From assembly GCA_023853785.1 (NCBI GenBank), contig JAJIRX010000667.1, forward strand, positions 310,001 through 374,000: a DNA stretch of 64,000 bases. Direction: 5' to 3'. Made by a program: the position numbers and the translations under genes. Source of the DNA: Psilocybe azurescens (lineage: Eukaryota > Basidiomycota > Agaricomycetes > Agaricales > Agrocybaceae). Below are positions 11,478 to 22,701 of the stretch, one piece after another. A model generated the notes under the pieces. That model was not told the origin of the DNA. It searched no databases and worked only from the letters and a program-made list of their open reading frames with translations. Numbering within the stretch: the stretch's first letter is position 1; each line of letters opens with the position of its first letter.

Positions 11478-12677
11478 TGAGAATTAGGTAGATATGACTC
11501 GAGTGACACGAGGTTGTGGTTAAGGATGTGGGGTAGAGTTGGGACGATTGGTTGGGGTTTGGTTGAAAAGGGGTTTTGTGGGGTTTGTGGCTGGAAGGAT
11601 CCTGTTCGGATATATGGACATTATTAATAGTAGATCCTTGGGGAAATAAGCACTAAGATCCTACTCTATATGAGCGCCACAGGCTAACTACGGAAGAGCA
11701 GTATATACTATAGATGATTTGTGAGACCTTAGATCAAGAAAATGTGGAAAATCGGTGCGAACGAGATGGTTTATTTGAAAATGGGTGGTGGCTAGAATGA
11801 CGTTTTAGGAAATTCGGGGCACTATCTGATAAGCGACAATTGGAGTGCCTCGATTATGAGTCCAAGAGAATGTACCAAGTGGTACTCTGGGTAGTGTAGA
11901 TGGTGAATGCAGGGGAGGTATATCAGATGGATGAACGAGATTGCAAGGTTTTGCTGCTTATATACCCCTGATCCACTCGGCGTCGGTCCGTAATCTCAAA
12001 AATTCGTCACGCTCCTAATTTAAGCACTTACGGCATACAAGCTCCTCCGTGAGCACCCCTCGAGCAGAGTCTGTTTCTCAGAACTTGTACTAGCATATGT
12101 AGAAGAAACACACGATTTCAATCTTAAACCTTCAATAAGTGCCTCAATCCTATCTAATTTTAAACTATTTGGGGATCAAGTACCTTGCCCTGGCGTCAAA
12201 CGTGGCGCCGACAGGGCGCCAAAATCACCTATCGCCGACATCATAGAGAACAAAGCGAGGCGCGTCGGAATACTTTCCATTCCTCACATGGCATACTGCC
12301 AAAGTGGTGAAAGGCATGGGAACAAACATTCTGCTGGTCGGACCTTTCATGTGACGAAAGTCGTGTCCATATTCAACATTCTGCAGGAAGAAATGAGTGG
12401 AGTGTCTATCACACCTTGTTGAATGGCCAAGTTCCCCCTTCAGAGTCAGCAACAAGACGCTCCAATAGAATTTCAACAGTGGAGGAGAGTGGAGGTCAAG
12501 AGGATAACCTTTGAGATCACTATTTTTAGATATCTGTCTCACGATGGCCACGTGCTTAATCGCGTCCATTGAAGGTCCTCCTCCAACACTAGTAAACTGA
12601 TTCTGAGCTTGCGATCTCTTCACTATAGGCGTACTCGAATTTCTATCAACCCGATCAAATCTCTCCGCTCATTCACC
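11478..12677. promoter_or_regulatory. Divergent promoter region, trehalase and nucleoporin genes
   Basis: 1.2 kb between two head-to-head genes. It holds four stress-response-element-like pentamers (AGGGG/CCCCT) at 11569-11573, 11911-11915, 11965-11969 and 12056-12060. In yeast such elements drive neutral trehalase through Msn2/4; transfer of that logic to a mushroom is inference. Four pentamers in 1.2 kb is only modestly above chance. A 132-codon open frame on the minus strand (12225-12623) has no recognisable features and is not called. Confidence 0.3.
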
Positions 12678-13091
12678 ATGGCTTTCCTGAGCAAGTGAGT
12701 ACCTGAATGAATGCAGCTCAATTCTGTTTTGTTAAACAAAACATTCCCCAGCACTTCAGCGTTTGGTATGAAGCCTGCCACCACCAACACCACAGGCTCC
12801 ATCTTTGGAAACCAGACACAACAACAACAACCGACTTCATCCATCTTTGGCGGTGGACAAAACCAACCACAGCAGCAGCAGCAACAACCACAGCCCGCCA
12901 GTCTATTTAGTGTGTTCGGTCAGAATAATCAACAAAATCAACAACAACAGCCGAACCAACAGCAGACGGGAGGCTTATTTGGACAGCAGCAGCAGCAACC
13001 TCAACAACAACCTGCAACTACAGGTCTGTTTGGGCAACCCCAGCAGCAGCAGCCCGCACAACCCACTACAAACATCTTTGGGCAACCTCAG

Positions 13092-13122
<31 letters not shown>

Positions 13123-14730
13123 CTGCACAACCCACTACAAACATTTTTGGGCAACCTCAGCAACAGCAGCAGCCGACCAGCAGCCTTTTGGTCAACCACA
13201 GCAGCAACCACAGCAACAGCAACAGACTGGAGGCCTCTTCGGACAGCCCCAACAGCAGCAACAGGCCCAACCACAGACTAACCTATTCGGAGGAGGTCTC
13301 TTCGGAAACAACGCCAACCAACAACAGCAAACGCAAACTGGAACACCAAACCCACTTCAAGCACAAGGAACTCTGCCTGCAAGCGCGTTTGGCGCAACTA
13401 CAACAGGAACGGGTGCATTCGGTGGGTTTGGCGGCGGAGCATCGCTGTTTGGTGCCAAATCACAACAACCACAGCAACCGGCGTGAGTCTCTCTATTCTT
13501 CACCTTATTGATATCTGATTTATCTATTTTCTCATTCAGTTTGGGGTTCGTAATCCCTTTCTCTTTGTTTTATTAATATGGTACTCAGGTCTTGTATATT
13601 TTTTCCATCTCTTCGCAGATATAACAACCAAAGCCAAGGAACTAACCTCATCACCGCTCTACAAAACACCGGTGGTCCCCCGCCTTTCACAAAATCCACC
13701 AAGTTCAATGACCTTCCTGAACAAATACAGCAAAAATTGGAACAGATTGAGTAAGCATCGATCTCGTGCTCCCCGCATAACCCGACCTTGACCTTGACAC
13801 CCATTTCTCAAGGTCTCATATACAAGGCCGCGTCCAGATATATAAAGATCTTCAACAACGCAAGTTGGGCGATGAACCAACCAAAGGTCATGAGGCTATT
13901 CGTCAGCTCAAAAAAGTTTATCCACCCTTTCATAAATCAAGCCCATCTGTTAAAGCTTTTCCCTTAGGACTTGATCAGCACCGCTACTACTATCCGAAAT
14001 GATCTTCATCTTAGTAAAGACCTCAAGAGCAAAGTTGATCAAGCCGTGGAAGACACGATTGTTGCGACACGTATCATTGATGGATTCAGGAATCCACAGA
14101 GTGGAAACACATATTTGAAAGACCACGCATCGTTCCCTCTGGAGTGAGTCGTTGACAAACTCAGTTTTTAAATGCACCGGGACCTGACCTGACATTCCAT
14201 CCTTCTTTCTTCTTTTCTTAGATACTTCACCCGCGTGACAGATCAGATGAAGGAAAGGCTAACATGGTACAAGTCAACCATTGAGGTTCGATCACCGTCA
14301 TTCCTGTCTATTTTCCTTGATCCTGGAACTTAAAAATAACCATTCGTCGCAGCAAATTGAAAGGAAACTTGCTTCCGCATCAGGTTCCAGCCAAACACCT
14401 CAGAGTACGTTGTCGAAACCTTTCCAAATTGTCGCGTCATCACCGTCACAGGCGTGCTTGGTTCGATTTTGACTCTTATGTTCATCATTTTCCTTACTGT
14501 CTTGTCTCCTTTTTCCAGGCATATCAGCTACACTTCAAGCCCAGCACTCGACGTTCCTTGCTCTTGCCAGTAAAACGGCAGCTGTCGATGCAGAGCTACA
14601 GAAGATCAAAGTGTACTACACGCAGCTATGGCGTAGCAAGACCGGGAGCGTGCGTGATCCCTTCAACGACGTTGTCAAGTCCAACGAATCTGGGAATGAT
14701 TTCGGCCTGAGTGGTTTGAATGTTAGGTAG
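12678..14730 (+). CDS. FG nucleoporin, Nup54/Nup57 type, with one frame break
   Basis: Component of the central channel of the nuclear pore (Nup62-Nup54-Nup58 complex; Nsp1-Nup49-Nup57 in yeast). The N-terminal half is a Gln-rich, FG-repeat domain (SAFGM, SIFGN, GGLFGQ, TNIFGQ repeated, GGLFGNN). The C-terminal half is the alpha-helical Nup54 domain (LITALQNTGGPPPF, QIQQKLEQIE, RVQIYKDLQQR, RIIDGFRNP, EYFTRVTDQMKERLTWYKSTIEQIERKL). Start ATG 12678 lies in a 17-nt first exon (MAFLSN), with the second exon at 12752. In the CAG/CAA tract near 13,177 the frame must shift by one (CC to CCC gives PTQQPFGQ). The donor at 13,483 is followed by either a 6-nt exon (13540-13545) or a direct splice to 13619; both keep the frame. 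Seven or eight small introns. Confidence 0.9.
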
Positions 14731-15270
14731 GGCTGTGTTTTTCGTTGCGGAGCAAACAAAACTGCACTTTTCTGGCTGGGTTGGTTCACTCGGTGCTACA
14801 TGCCATTTCACATTATTGAAAGATACGATAATACCGCATGATTTTTTTTTAATACATACAGACATAAAATTAAAATAAATTGAATTGAACCCCCATCAGA
14901 TATGTTCTATGTTTTATCCTACGAATAACCAAGAGCAAACTGGAATCAATTGCCTAGTTTGGTACGTCTTGCGAGGCTGTTGAAAGAATGTTGATGAAAC
15001 GAAATCAGGTTATGGCGCCCTCCTTCCTGACAAAAAGTACTACTTCGGCCCCGTTGTACATTTTAAACAGCTCGAAACGGGTTCACGTAAATGCACCCGA
15101 GGGATCTTGACAGGAGTATCAAGAGTATGATATAAAACCTTGCAGCTAGAACCTGGGTAACTTCATACCAAACTTTATACTCCCCTGAGCCGCTTCACTA
15201 TATCCGACGCATTTCTAAATCGTCATTTCACGCGCCAACAATACCAAGCTTGGATTTGTTTGTTTTGTAG
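14731..15270. other. Intergenic region
   Basis: Spacer between two same-strand genes. The 5' leader of the next gene probably starts here, since TTTTGTAG precedes its ATG directly. Nothing else was recognised. Confidence 0.35.
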
Positions 15271-16781
15271 ATGGCATATCAGCAGAGCCCTCCTTACGCC
15301 CAACAACACCAGCAGCAGCCCGACGTCGTCTCTGGCGATCAGTATCGGTATGCCCTGACCAATTTCGTGAGTCATCTACGATCGGTGAAGGAGGGGCGCT
15401 TGGTCATCTGAACGGGTTTTCTTCGTTCACAGCGCATTGCCCATGAAAAGGTCGAGCAGCAGCGCAAACAGCTGGAAGAGCAGGAAAGCCAGGTCGCGCA
15501 GCTTCGCTCGCGGATCGCATTGCTCGAAGGCGGCTCCAATCCCGCCATCGGAAGCCAGAACGGAAACACTGTAGACGATTTCTCAATTAAAGTGCGTATG
15601 TGTTCTTTGCTCTACGCGCTAAATCGTTCCACAATCTTACCCGGGTAAACTGACACAATCTTCCCCCTTCGACGATCCCCACCCCCTTCTCGATAACTCG
15701 TTACGTCTTTGCAGAACTCAGCATCTCAACTGGATAAGCTGATCAACCGATGGGCGGCGGATGTCATACGAGCGCCTCCGGTGTCGCTGCCCGAGTTGTG
15801 TGCGTCTATTCTGAACGACGTCGTCAGCGGGTTGGACGTATCTCACGTAGAAACGACGCCGATGCAAGTCCAGAGCTACCTGCGGCACGCGATGGCTGAA
15901 ACGGTTTCGGAAGGCATCATCAACTGCCTCATCGTCACCAACTCCACAGAGGCAAACATCCAGCTAACACGGATCCATGAGCATATCTTTGCACGTGCGT
16001 ACTACTCCGTGAATTTACTTTGCCCAAGGAGGCACTTTCGGCTTCTGTCTCTGACTCCGGATTCTGTCCATTCTTTACAGGCGATCCCACTGTGGCTAGT
16101 GTATGGAGGCGGCAGACCTTTTCCGCGGCGGTCGACACCTGCACACCCGACATGTCGCTGAGCATCTTGTACGAGCAGATACCCGAGTTGATGAAAGCGC
16201 TCAATGGAAAGATCCCGGCGTCTGGAGGGGTCTCGATCCTCGAGTCTGCCTACGCCTTTTCGCGCATGTTGCATGCTTCTGGATCGCCTTCCAACGACGC
16301 CTTTTACCGAGCTTTCGTCCCGGAGTTGGGAAGTGTGTTGTACCCCGCCAGATCGAACTAGTGAAACGATGCTTGAAGAGTGAAAGGGGAGAGACAGATC
16401 GGGTGGGAGCAACCATTTTCCCTGGGTTGGTCAAGGTCTCTCGAGTATCTACCGTACCGGGTATGGAAGAAACCATTCAGGTCAGTTATTTTCGAATCAA
16501 TTCAATGACACTGATCTCGACCGTCTTCCATTGTTAAGACTGTTGTCAGACGAGCGCAAGTGATATGCGAATGCGCAATGGGTGGTTCTGCGGTCCCAAC
16601 TTTGGTCCCGTACGACCCTCAACAACAACCTTATGAATCTCAACAACCAGTCTACGACTCTCAACAACCAGCCTACGAACCTCAACAATCTTACGAACCT
16701 CAACAAGCAGATGAATACCCACAGACTGTAGGGCAATCGCCCATGATAGGCGGAGTACAAATGCAACCTGGTTACTTTTGA
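15271..16781 (+). CDS. Conserved coiled-coil protein with Gln-Pro-Tyr repeats, unknown function
   Basis: I do not recognise a named family. The protein has about 392 residues in five exons (15271-15366, 15433-15591, 15715-15994, 16081-16480, 16539-16781). The N-terminus is Gln-rich (YAQQHQQQ). Residues 33-70 form a coiled coil (HEKVEQQRKQLEEQESQVAQLRSRIALLEGG). A well-ordered helical domain follows (LINRWAADVIRAPPVSLPEL, HAMAETVSEGIINCL, IHEHIFARDPTVASVWRRQTF). The C-terminus carries PYE/PVY/PAY-SQQP-like repeats ending in MQPGYF. Exon 4 is one base short: near 16,348 the frame shifts at LYPAQIELVKRC, restored by CCC for CC. The intron phases are otherwise consistent. It ends 87 bp from the convergent MIC60 gene. 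Confidence 0.75.
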
Positions 16782-16868
16782 AGGATTATTTGCTGCGCAT
16801 AGGACTCTTCACACTCCGGATAACCATATGTCTCGTGTCTCTCTCTCTAAAGTTTGCCTTAACTCCAT

Positions 16869-19008
16869 CTATACGACAAGAAGCGAAGCCAGTGTGGCTT
16901 GCGTCTGCACCACCTATTTGTAATTTATTCCTTGAGTAAATTCGACACTTGTAACTTATAGTTCGTAAGCTTACCTCTAATGCCTGCTGAACTTCCAGTC
17001 TCCGCCGAGCAGCCTCCAGCCAGTCGTGCAGCAAAACCTTCGCAGGGCCTTTGAGCTGATTCAGTTCACGTGCAGCGCTGTCCAGATTCTTCTCGTTCAA
17101 ATAATACTCGGCTCTAGCCAAAACGCTCAGCACGTCATCTCCAGGAATGAGACCTTGGCGCTTAAACCGGAGGCCCGAAAGAGCGCGACTGGCGAGGTAA
17201 GACAAAACGCCAGCATTTTCGTCGGGTACCAATGCAACCTGCGATACTTTGGGGGCCACTTCATTGGTGAACCATGTCGCGAGATCAGCCAATGGTTCCA
17301 CGCCAACATCAGGAACATCAGTGCCTTCTAGTGAGTCAAGAATGACAGCAACGACAGGATCCTCTCTCGCTGCAGTGATATGCCGTAGTACTCGGAGCTC
17401 ATCGCGGAATGGTTTTCGCACCGGAGAAGAAATAGCGCTGTTGGTGAGAGCGCGGATGGCGGACCAAAGTGAATGGACACGGATGTTCTCATCAAGGTGG
17501 GCTGAGTTGGTGAGAGCGATGCTTTCGAGGCGTTTCAAATTGGCAGAGAGCTCGTCCAATTTGGCAAGTCGCCCACCGCGTTCTTGTTCAACGCGTACTT
17601 TGATTTCCCGGATCCAGCGTCTTTGAAGCTCGATTCCTTGGGCAATGACTTCCTCCTTCAACCTAGATCAATTATTAGAGAGGAAACTTGCTATTGATAG
17701 AAAGTATTCACCGTTCGTTGATAAGCTCTGTCTGCACCTTGAGTTCGTGTTCCAGTTTCTCCCGGTAAGCCTGTACAAAAGAAGCTCGCTCTTGTTCAAA
17801 AAGTTGCTTGAAACCTTCCTCCTGATGGTCCAATCTATCCTGGGCATCCATCTCCAGTTCCATGAGCTTGAGGGTATATTCTCGTGTTTGTTCATCTAAT
17901 TTTGATTCCAGCGCAACTCTTTCTTGTTCCTTGACGGACTCTATTCGGTCTACAAGGGCAGCCAAGTCGCCTTTGGCGGTCTCCAGTACGTCGCCAGCTT
18001 GCTGAGCAGCTTTAGGATCCGATTTCAAAAAGCTTGCGAGATTGTCGATCGTGCCCGCAAGGTGCGTGATGATAGGTTCAGAGGCAGTTGCAACGACTGG
18101 CGCTACTAAGGGGAAGTTCACTGGCTCGGGTTCAGATACAGGCGGTTTAGTTTCAGTTTCGGTGACTTTAGGCTTGGGAGGAGCTGAGCGAGAGAATCCT
18201 GGAGGAGGTTCGAAGCCGAGGGGTAGAGGACGATCATAAACGTTTTTGAGGAAGGAAGTTCTTCCTCTAATACTGTTTCAATGGTGATGACACTGGGAGG
18301 GTTGCCGTCTTTGGAGAGTCCAGAGATAGCAGCTTCAGCTCTCTTTACCAAGTCTTGATATTCTGAGTGAGCCTTGTCAGCGGTGTCCTTGGCTACCTCC
18401 TCCACCTTGACCACTGTCTCCTTTACAGCTTCTTTGACCTCCTTGACCTCCTTCTTTACTTGCTGTACAGCAGGTTCGATTTTGGCTGAAGTCGTCTGTT
18501 TAACAACTTTGAAAGGAGACTTGGGTTCCGCGGCCTTCTCTTCGACTGCCACCTTGCTCTTTCCACTATAGATGGAGGGGGTTTGGTTCCATTTATCATA
18601 TCTTTCGCGAAGTTGTATGTCGTGACCACCACACCAGTGGTTCCATTGATGACATCACCGACAGTCAAAGTGTCCCAGCCTTGACTCTCACCGAAGTCCA
18701 GTACAGATTGGCCAAGAGGAACTCGTTCAGAAAAGAGATCGTAGTAGGCCTGGTTGTTGAACGCCACGAACGCGCTTCCGACATAGAATGTACCAGTTAA
18801 CCCAGCCGTGGTCAGAATGATTCGACGAAGAACTTTAGTTTTCTTCGGCGGAGTTGTAGTCTCCGTGGCTAGACGCTATTAGGTATATAGGGTCATTGAT
18901 ATTCTGAATTTAACGTGTAGACTCTGGACATACCCGTTTAATAACTCTGACAGCTTGCCTATTGGAAGTCGAGGCGGCCTGCCGCGACACAGGAAAAGCT
19001 CGATACAT
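16869..19008 (-). CDS. MIC60: MICOS complex subunit MIC60 (mitofilin), with two frame breaks
   Basis: Mitochondrial inner-membrane protein that organises crista junctions and contacts the outer membrane. Visible: Arg-rich presequence (MYRAFPVSRQAASTSNRQAVRVIKR), one membrane segment at about residues 38-60 (IILTTAGLTGTFYVGSAFVAF), a Lys/Glu-rich linker, PLPLGFEPPPGF, a long coiled coil, and the C-terminal mitofilin domain (LVPDENAGVLSYLASRALSGLRFKRQG.. in pieces) ending EVVQTQATLASLLVV. Exons: 19008-18934, 18875-17712, 17662-16975, 16913-16869. Exon 2 needs two extra bases, at about 18,563 (SIV|GKSKVAVEEK) and 18,250 (ELPS|LKNVYDR); each is CC/GG to CCC/GGG. With both, the coding length is exactly 658 codons including the stop. 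The tail sits 87 bp from the convergent neighbour. Confidence 0.92.
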
Positions 19009-22000
19009 CCTGGAGCTGTTAGGCTATAGCCTTGACGAGCCAAAATATGGGTTTAGATGTGCTCGTCGTGGTCGACGTCGTTGAACGAAATTATGCGTCC
19101 GGGTTTGTCCGTCAGAGTCAAGTTGTGCACGTGAACATGCAGACCTAATCAGAGCAATGTAACGTTTCTGCCTAAAATGGAACATGCCGGAATTGCACAC
19201 GGCACAACCGTTGGACTATCTGTCCCGAGATAAGTCTGAACCAAGTCAGGCTTCGACGTTACAACTCTCAGATCGTCACACCCGTTACTCCAGTACATGT
19301 TTCCTGGGGCGGCCGTGGACTTATATAGTAGCGGAAACCCAGACCGCTACAAGCAACTTCCCAACAGTTCAACTCCAACTCACAATGGCACTATCGACAC
19401 TCACGAGTTTTACGGCTCACCAGAGCTTCTTTGACTGCACAACAATGGCTGGAGCATAATAGATGCGACTTTTTTACTTTCTCTTCCCATGCATCATTCT
19501 TCCAACAAGGAAACGCGACTTGAGGGCGTTTCTGCCGAGCCTCGAATCAGCGCGCTCTCATCTGGCGAGACTTTGGATGAATGGACTACTACTCGTCCGG
19601 AATTGTGGTCCTACTATCTATATTATGTCGGAAAAATGAGCTTTCGGATTTTAACCCTGGACCCTCTCAATTCCAAAATTTGCTCTTTCTTGTAGGATAT
19701 GATCCCATAGCGGGTCCTGGTACAGCGTGCAGTGTCAACGGTTGCGTTCTGCCATATCTTGGGTAGATTCGTCATAGTAAGCCTGGTGTTCTTCGATATA
19801 TCTCCTCTAATCTGCCCATTCTTCCCAGTCAATTCGATTATCTTGCTTGCGAATGGCATCAGCTTTGCGATTCAAGCATTTTTATTGCTTGAATCGGAGC
19901 TTGGGCCGATTATGGTCGTTGGAGGTCCATTCGACGACAGGAAATGAGATTCCCACTGAACTCAGAGACATAGGCCGAACATCACCATATTCCTCACTCT
20001 GATGGTCGCAAGTGTCTCGTTCGCATGGCTCGCGGTCGAGGAACCATCCCAATGGCGAGCAGAAGTTACCTTGTATATGCTTAGCTGTAGGTCTTGACAT
20101 ACTGTCTAAACGCAAATGCGTCCATGACTCGCTCTGTAGTAATTGCTTATCAAGTACGAAGCTTTTAGGATCGTTACACGCAACTTTGATTGATCCTTAT
20201 CTAGGGCTCAGTGACCTTCTGGACTGCTGCATTTCTAGGACTTGCGCTAAATTTTCCCGAAATTTTGCTATCAAGAAACGAAGTTGATGACGATATTAAA
20301 ACGTATGCCTTCTCTTTCGATTATCTGCTGCCTTGATTCCAAATTTCCAACCACAAATAGTTCACAGGAACACAGACGTTTTCATTCCCTTGCCCGCAAC
20401 CAGATTTCGAATGTTCCCTTTGCTGTTTGTTCTGCTGGAGAGTTGATAATTTTGGCAGTGATGATTGATATACTTCGAGGAATGCACTCAGAACAGAGCA
20501 CAGGTAACAATACTAAAGCGTTTGGCGTTTTGATTGCCTTTTCCGGCGGCGTATGGCGTGAGTTATGTCTTCAATATGGAAGAAGAAGAATTTAACTCTT
20601 AACCTCTTATCCAGTCCTTTGCGCGTTACCCTGGTTCTTCCTTGAGAAACGACATCCAGGCTTGGACCTTCTGCACGGAACAACACTGCTGACGATTGGG
20701 TTCAGGCAAGTGTATGTTGCCTTTCGGCCTCCCGGAATAACACTGCTGACGATTGGTTTCAAACAAGTGTATGTTGCCTTCCGGGAGCGCATGCGCTCGA
20801 AACACACTTTTCTTTATCTTGTCTTCTACTTCTTGATGTAAGAACTCTTTGATGCATCGAATCGGTGCAAGTGTTGACTTCATCTTCATCTTACCCAGGG
20901 GTGATGTCTTGAACACAACACTGCATGGGTTGAAATCTTCGCTATCGATCAACCGATACGTATCACATCCATAGGACCGTCGTCGCCACTCTTCAGAATA
21001 GGTGCATTTGCCCTCGTCCTATTTCAATAACGCTGATATCGGCCTCAACGTGGTGTTCTACTCGGCTCAAGACCTTACCTTGCTTCTAATTGTGGGAATC
21101 GTGGCGCAGGGATTGGGCATCTATTTGAGCATTTTTTTATCGGTAACTTGATAAACATGATACGGGATCGAAATAGCATTTCTAACGTGTTCAAAAATAT
21201 TTCAAGATTTCGACAAAAGCAGTGTGTGCTGAGAACCCCTTTCGCCTAAACAATTGCAGCATGTTCATTAATAGTTACATATTAGGTGCCTTCCTTTTTA
21301 ATGTTATATAGATTATTGTAAGTGATGTCGAACTTATCCCTATGTGACTGATTGTTAAGCTGCCATTTCCGTACAGGTATTGACAGTATGGGGGTTAATT
21401 GGTGTATATACAAGCAAGTTCAGGTTCAAGTGATTCCCATGTTATCTAAAACGAAGGGACCATCTTTAGCAGCTCCACGATGTAGATTGTATCAGGTGTT
21501 CTATGGCTTGATGGTACGAGTATGCCCATGGTATGCATACAGTCGAACCATGATAAGTGAAGTCTCTCCGATGCCTCAAACGTATGGTCTGGTTACTGTC
21601 TTTCCGAAACGAGATCGATGACTTCATTTCGCGTTTTTATTTTTCACGCTTTTTCGGTGGTACGTCTATCGTGCAATGCCGATTTACGCCTAAAATGATA
21701 AATCACCCTTATGGACAGGTTGGCAAGACACCGGCCTTCGTAGGCCCTCTTGTGTCGAGTGCCATTATTACTGCCTCGGGTAATAACGATAACATACCAT
21801 TTGTCTTTCTTTTCGCTGTACGCATGTTTTAACAGAGTTTGATTCTGATAACCAGCTGAAGCTGGATGTTAATTTCTCCCACAGCGGTGTTGCTAGCATG
21901 GTATTCCACTATTTGGTGGACGTCGACAAAAGCCATTAAGAATGCGATAACTTTATCGTGGCAGAGAGTGGGACGCGTTCAAGGCTACTACGACCAGTAG

Positions 22001-22701
22001 GATAGGACCTATGTGATGAGTTGCTGTACCATCATGAAAGACTCGAGGAAGGCTGGGTGATGCTGTTGCCGTCAAATCGACCATGCGGGATTGGACAGAC
22101 CACGATGCAGCTATGATAAGTGCATATAGATTTCGTGGTATACATTCCTCCGGAGTTCATATGTCACATTCCGAACTTTTCTTGACTCCAATCTCATCGT
22201 GTCCTTGTCAGTTTGGGAGTTCCACAGAAGTTCATCGTGTCACCCTACTTCGAATTAATAAGAATATTCTATTCGTAAATTTTGCGGCGTAGAACCATGT
22301 ATATCACTTCGTGCCCAATATCCATGCTTGATTCACCACATTACATTTTGTAATAGAGGACTTCGCCAAGGTCAATTTCCGGACTCGTCTTGCGTGCTTT
22401 CGTTCGCCGACTAAGCCGTGAGAATCGGCCGAATGTTTCTTTAACCCTATTTTTGGCTTTGGACCTGACCAGTGACTCGGACTATGTGTAAGTGTACCAG
22501 CGGGGACTCTCTGCGCTCACCTATGCACTATGGGGTCCACATGGTTGACTTGCCGTATAGCATATATCCACTTACTACGTTCGCATGCGCAGACTCGAAA
22601 CTGTTGATGTCTATTCTCGGATGATCGCCCATGTGTTGTTATAAACTGACTCGACCAGCGCTTGCGCAGCCCGCATATCTACGCAGGTGTTGCTGACGAT
22701 C
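19009..22701. other. Decayed region, possible relic of a multi-pass membrane protein gene
   Basis: No intact gene in 3.7 kb. Short hydrophobic coding-like pieces occur in changing frames on the plus strand (for example GRFVIVSLVFFDISPLICPFFPVNSIILLANGISFA in pieces at 19,756-19,880, and WTAAFLGLALNFPEIL near 20,220). They are broken by stops. This suggests a long-dead polytopic membrane protein gene, perhaps of the DUF6533-like group, but the match is too weak to name. A 57-bp tandem repeat sits inside. Confidence 0.25.
20682..20795. repeat. Two-copy 57-bp tandem repeat
   Basis: Copies 20682-20738 and 20739-20795 both start AACACTGCTGACGATTGG and share GCAAGTGTATGTTGCCTT-like and CAAGTGTATGTTGCCTT cores. 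The period, 57 bp, is a multiple of three. It lies in the decayed region. Confidence 0.7.

Noticed and set aside
12225..12623. 132-codon open frame on the minus strand upstream of the nucleoporin gene
   Set aside because: No domain, signal or intron structure, and it lies in a divergent promoter region; not supportable as a gene.
16925..16975. A 20-nt intron (GTAAGC..ATAAG) at the 3' end of the MIC60 gene
   Set aside because: A normal 61-nt intron from the same donor to AAATAG at 16914 gives EVVQTQATLASLLVV and a stop, the expected MIC60 C-terminus.
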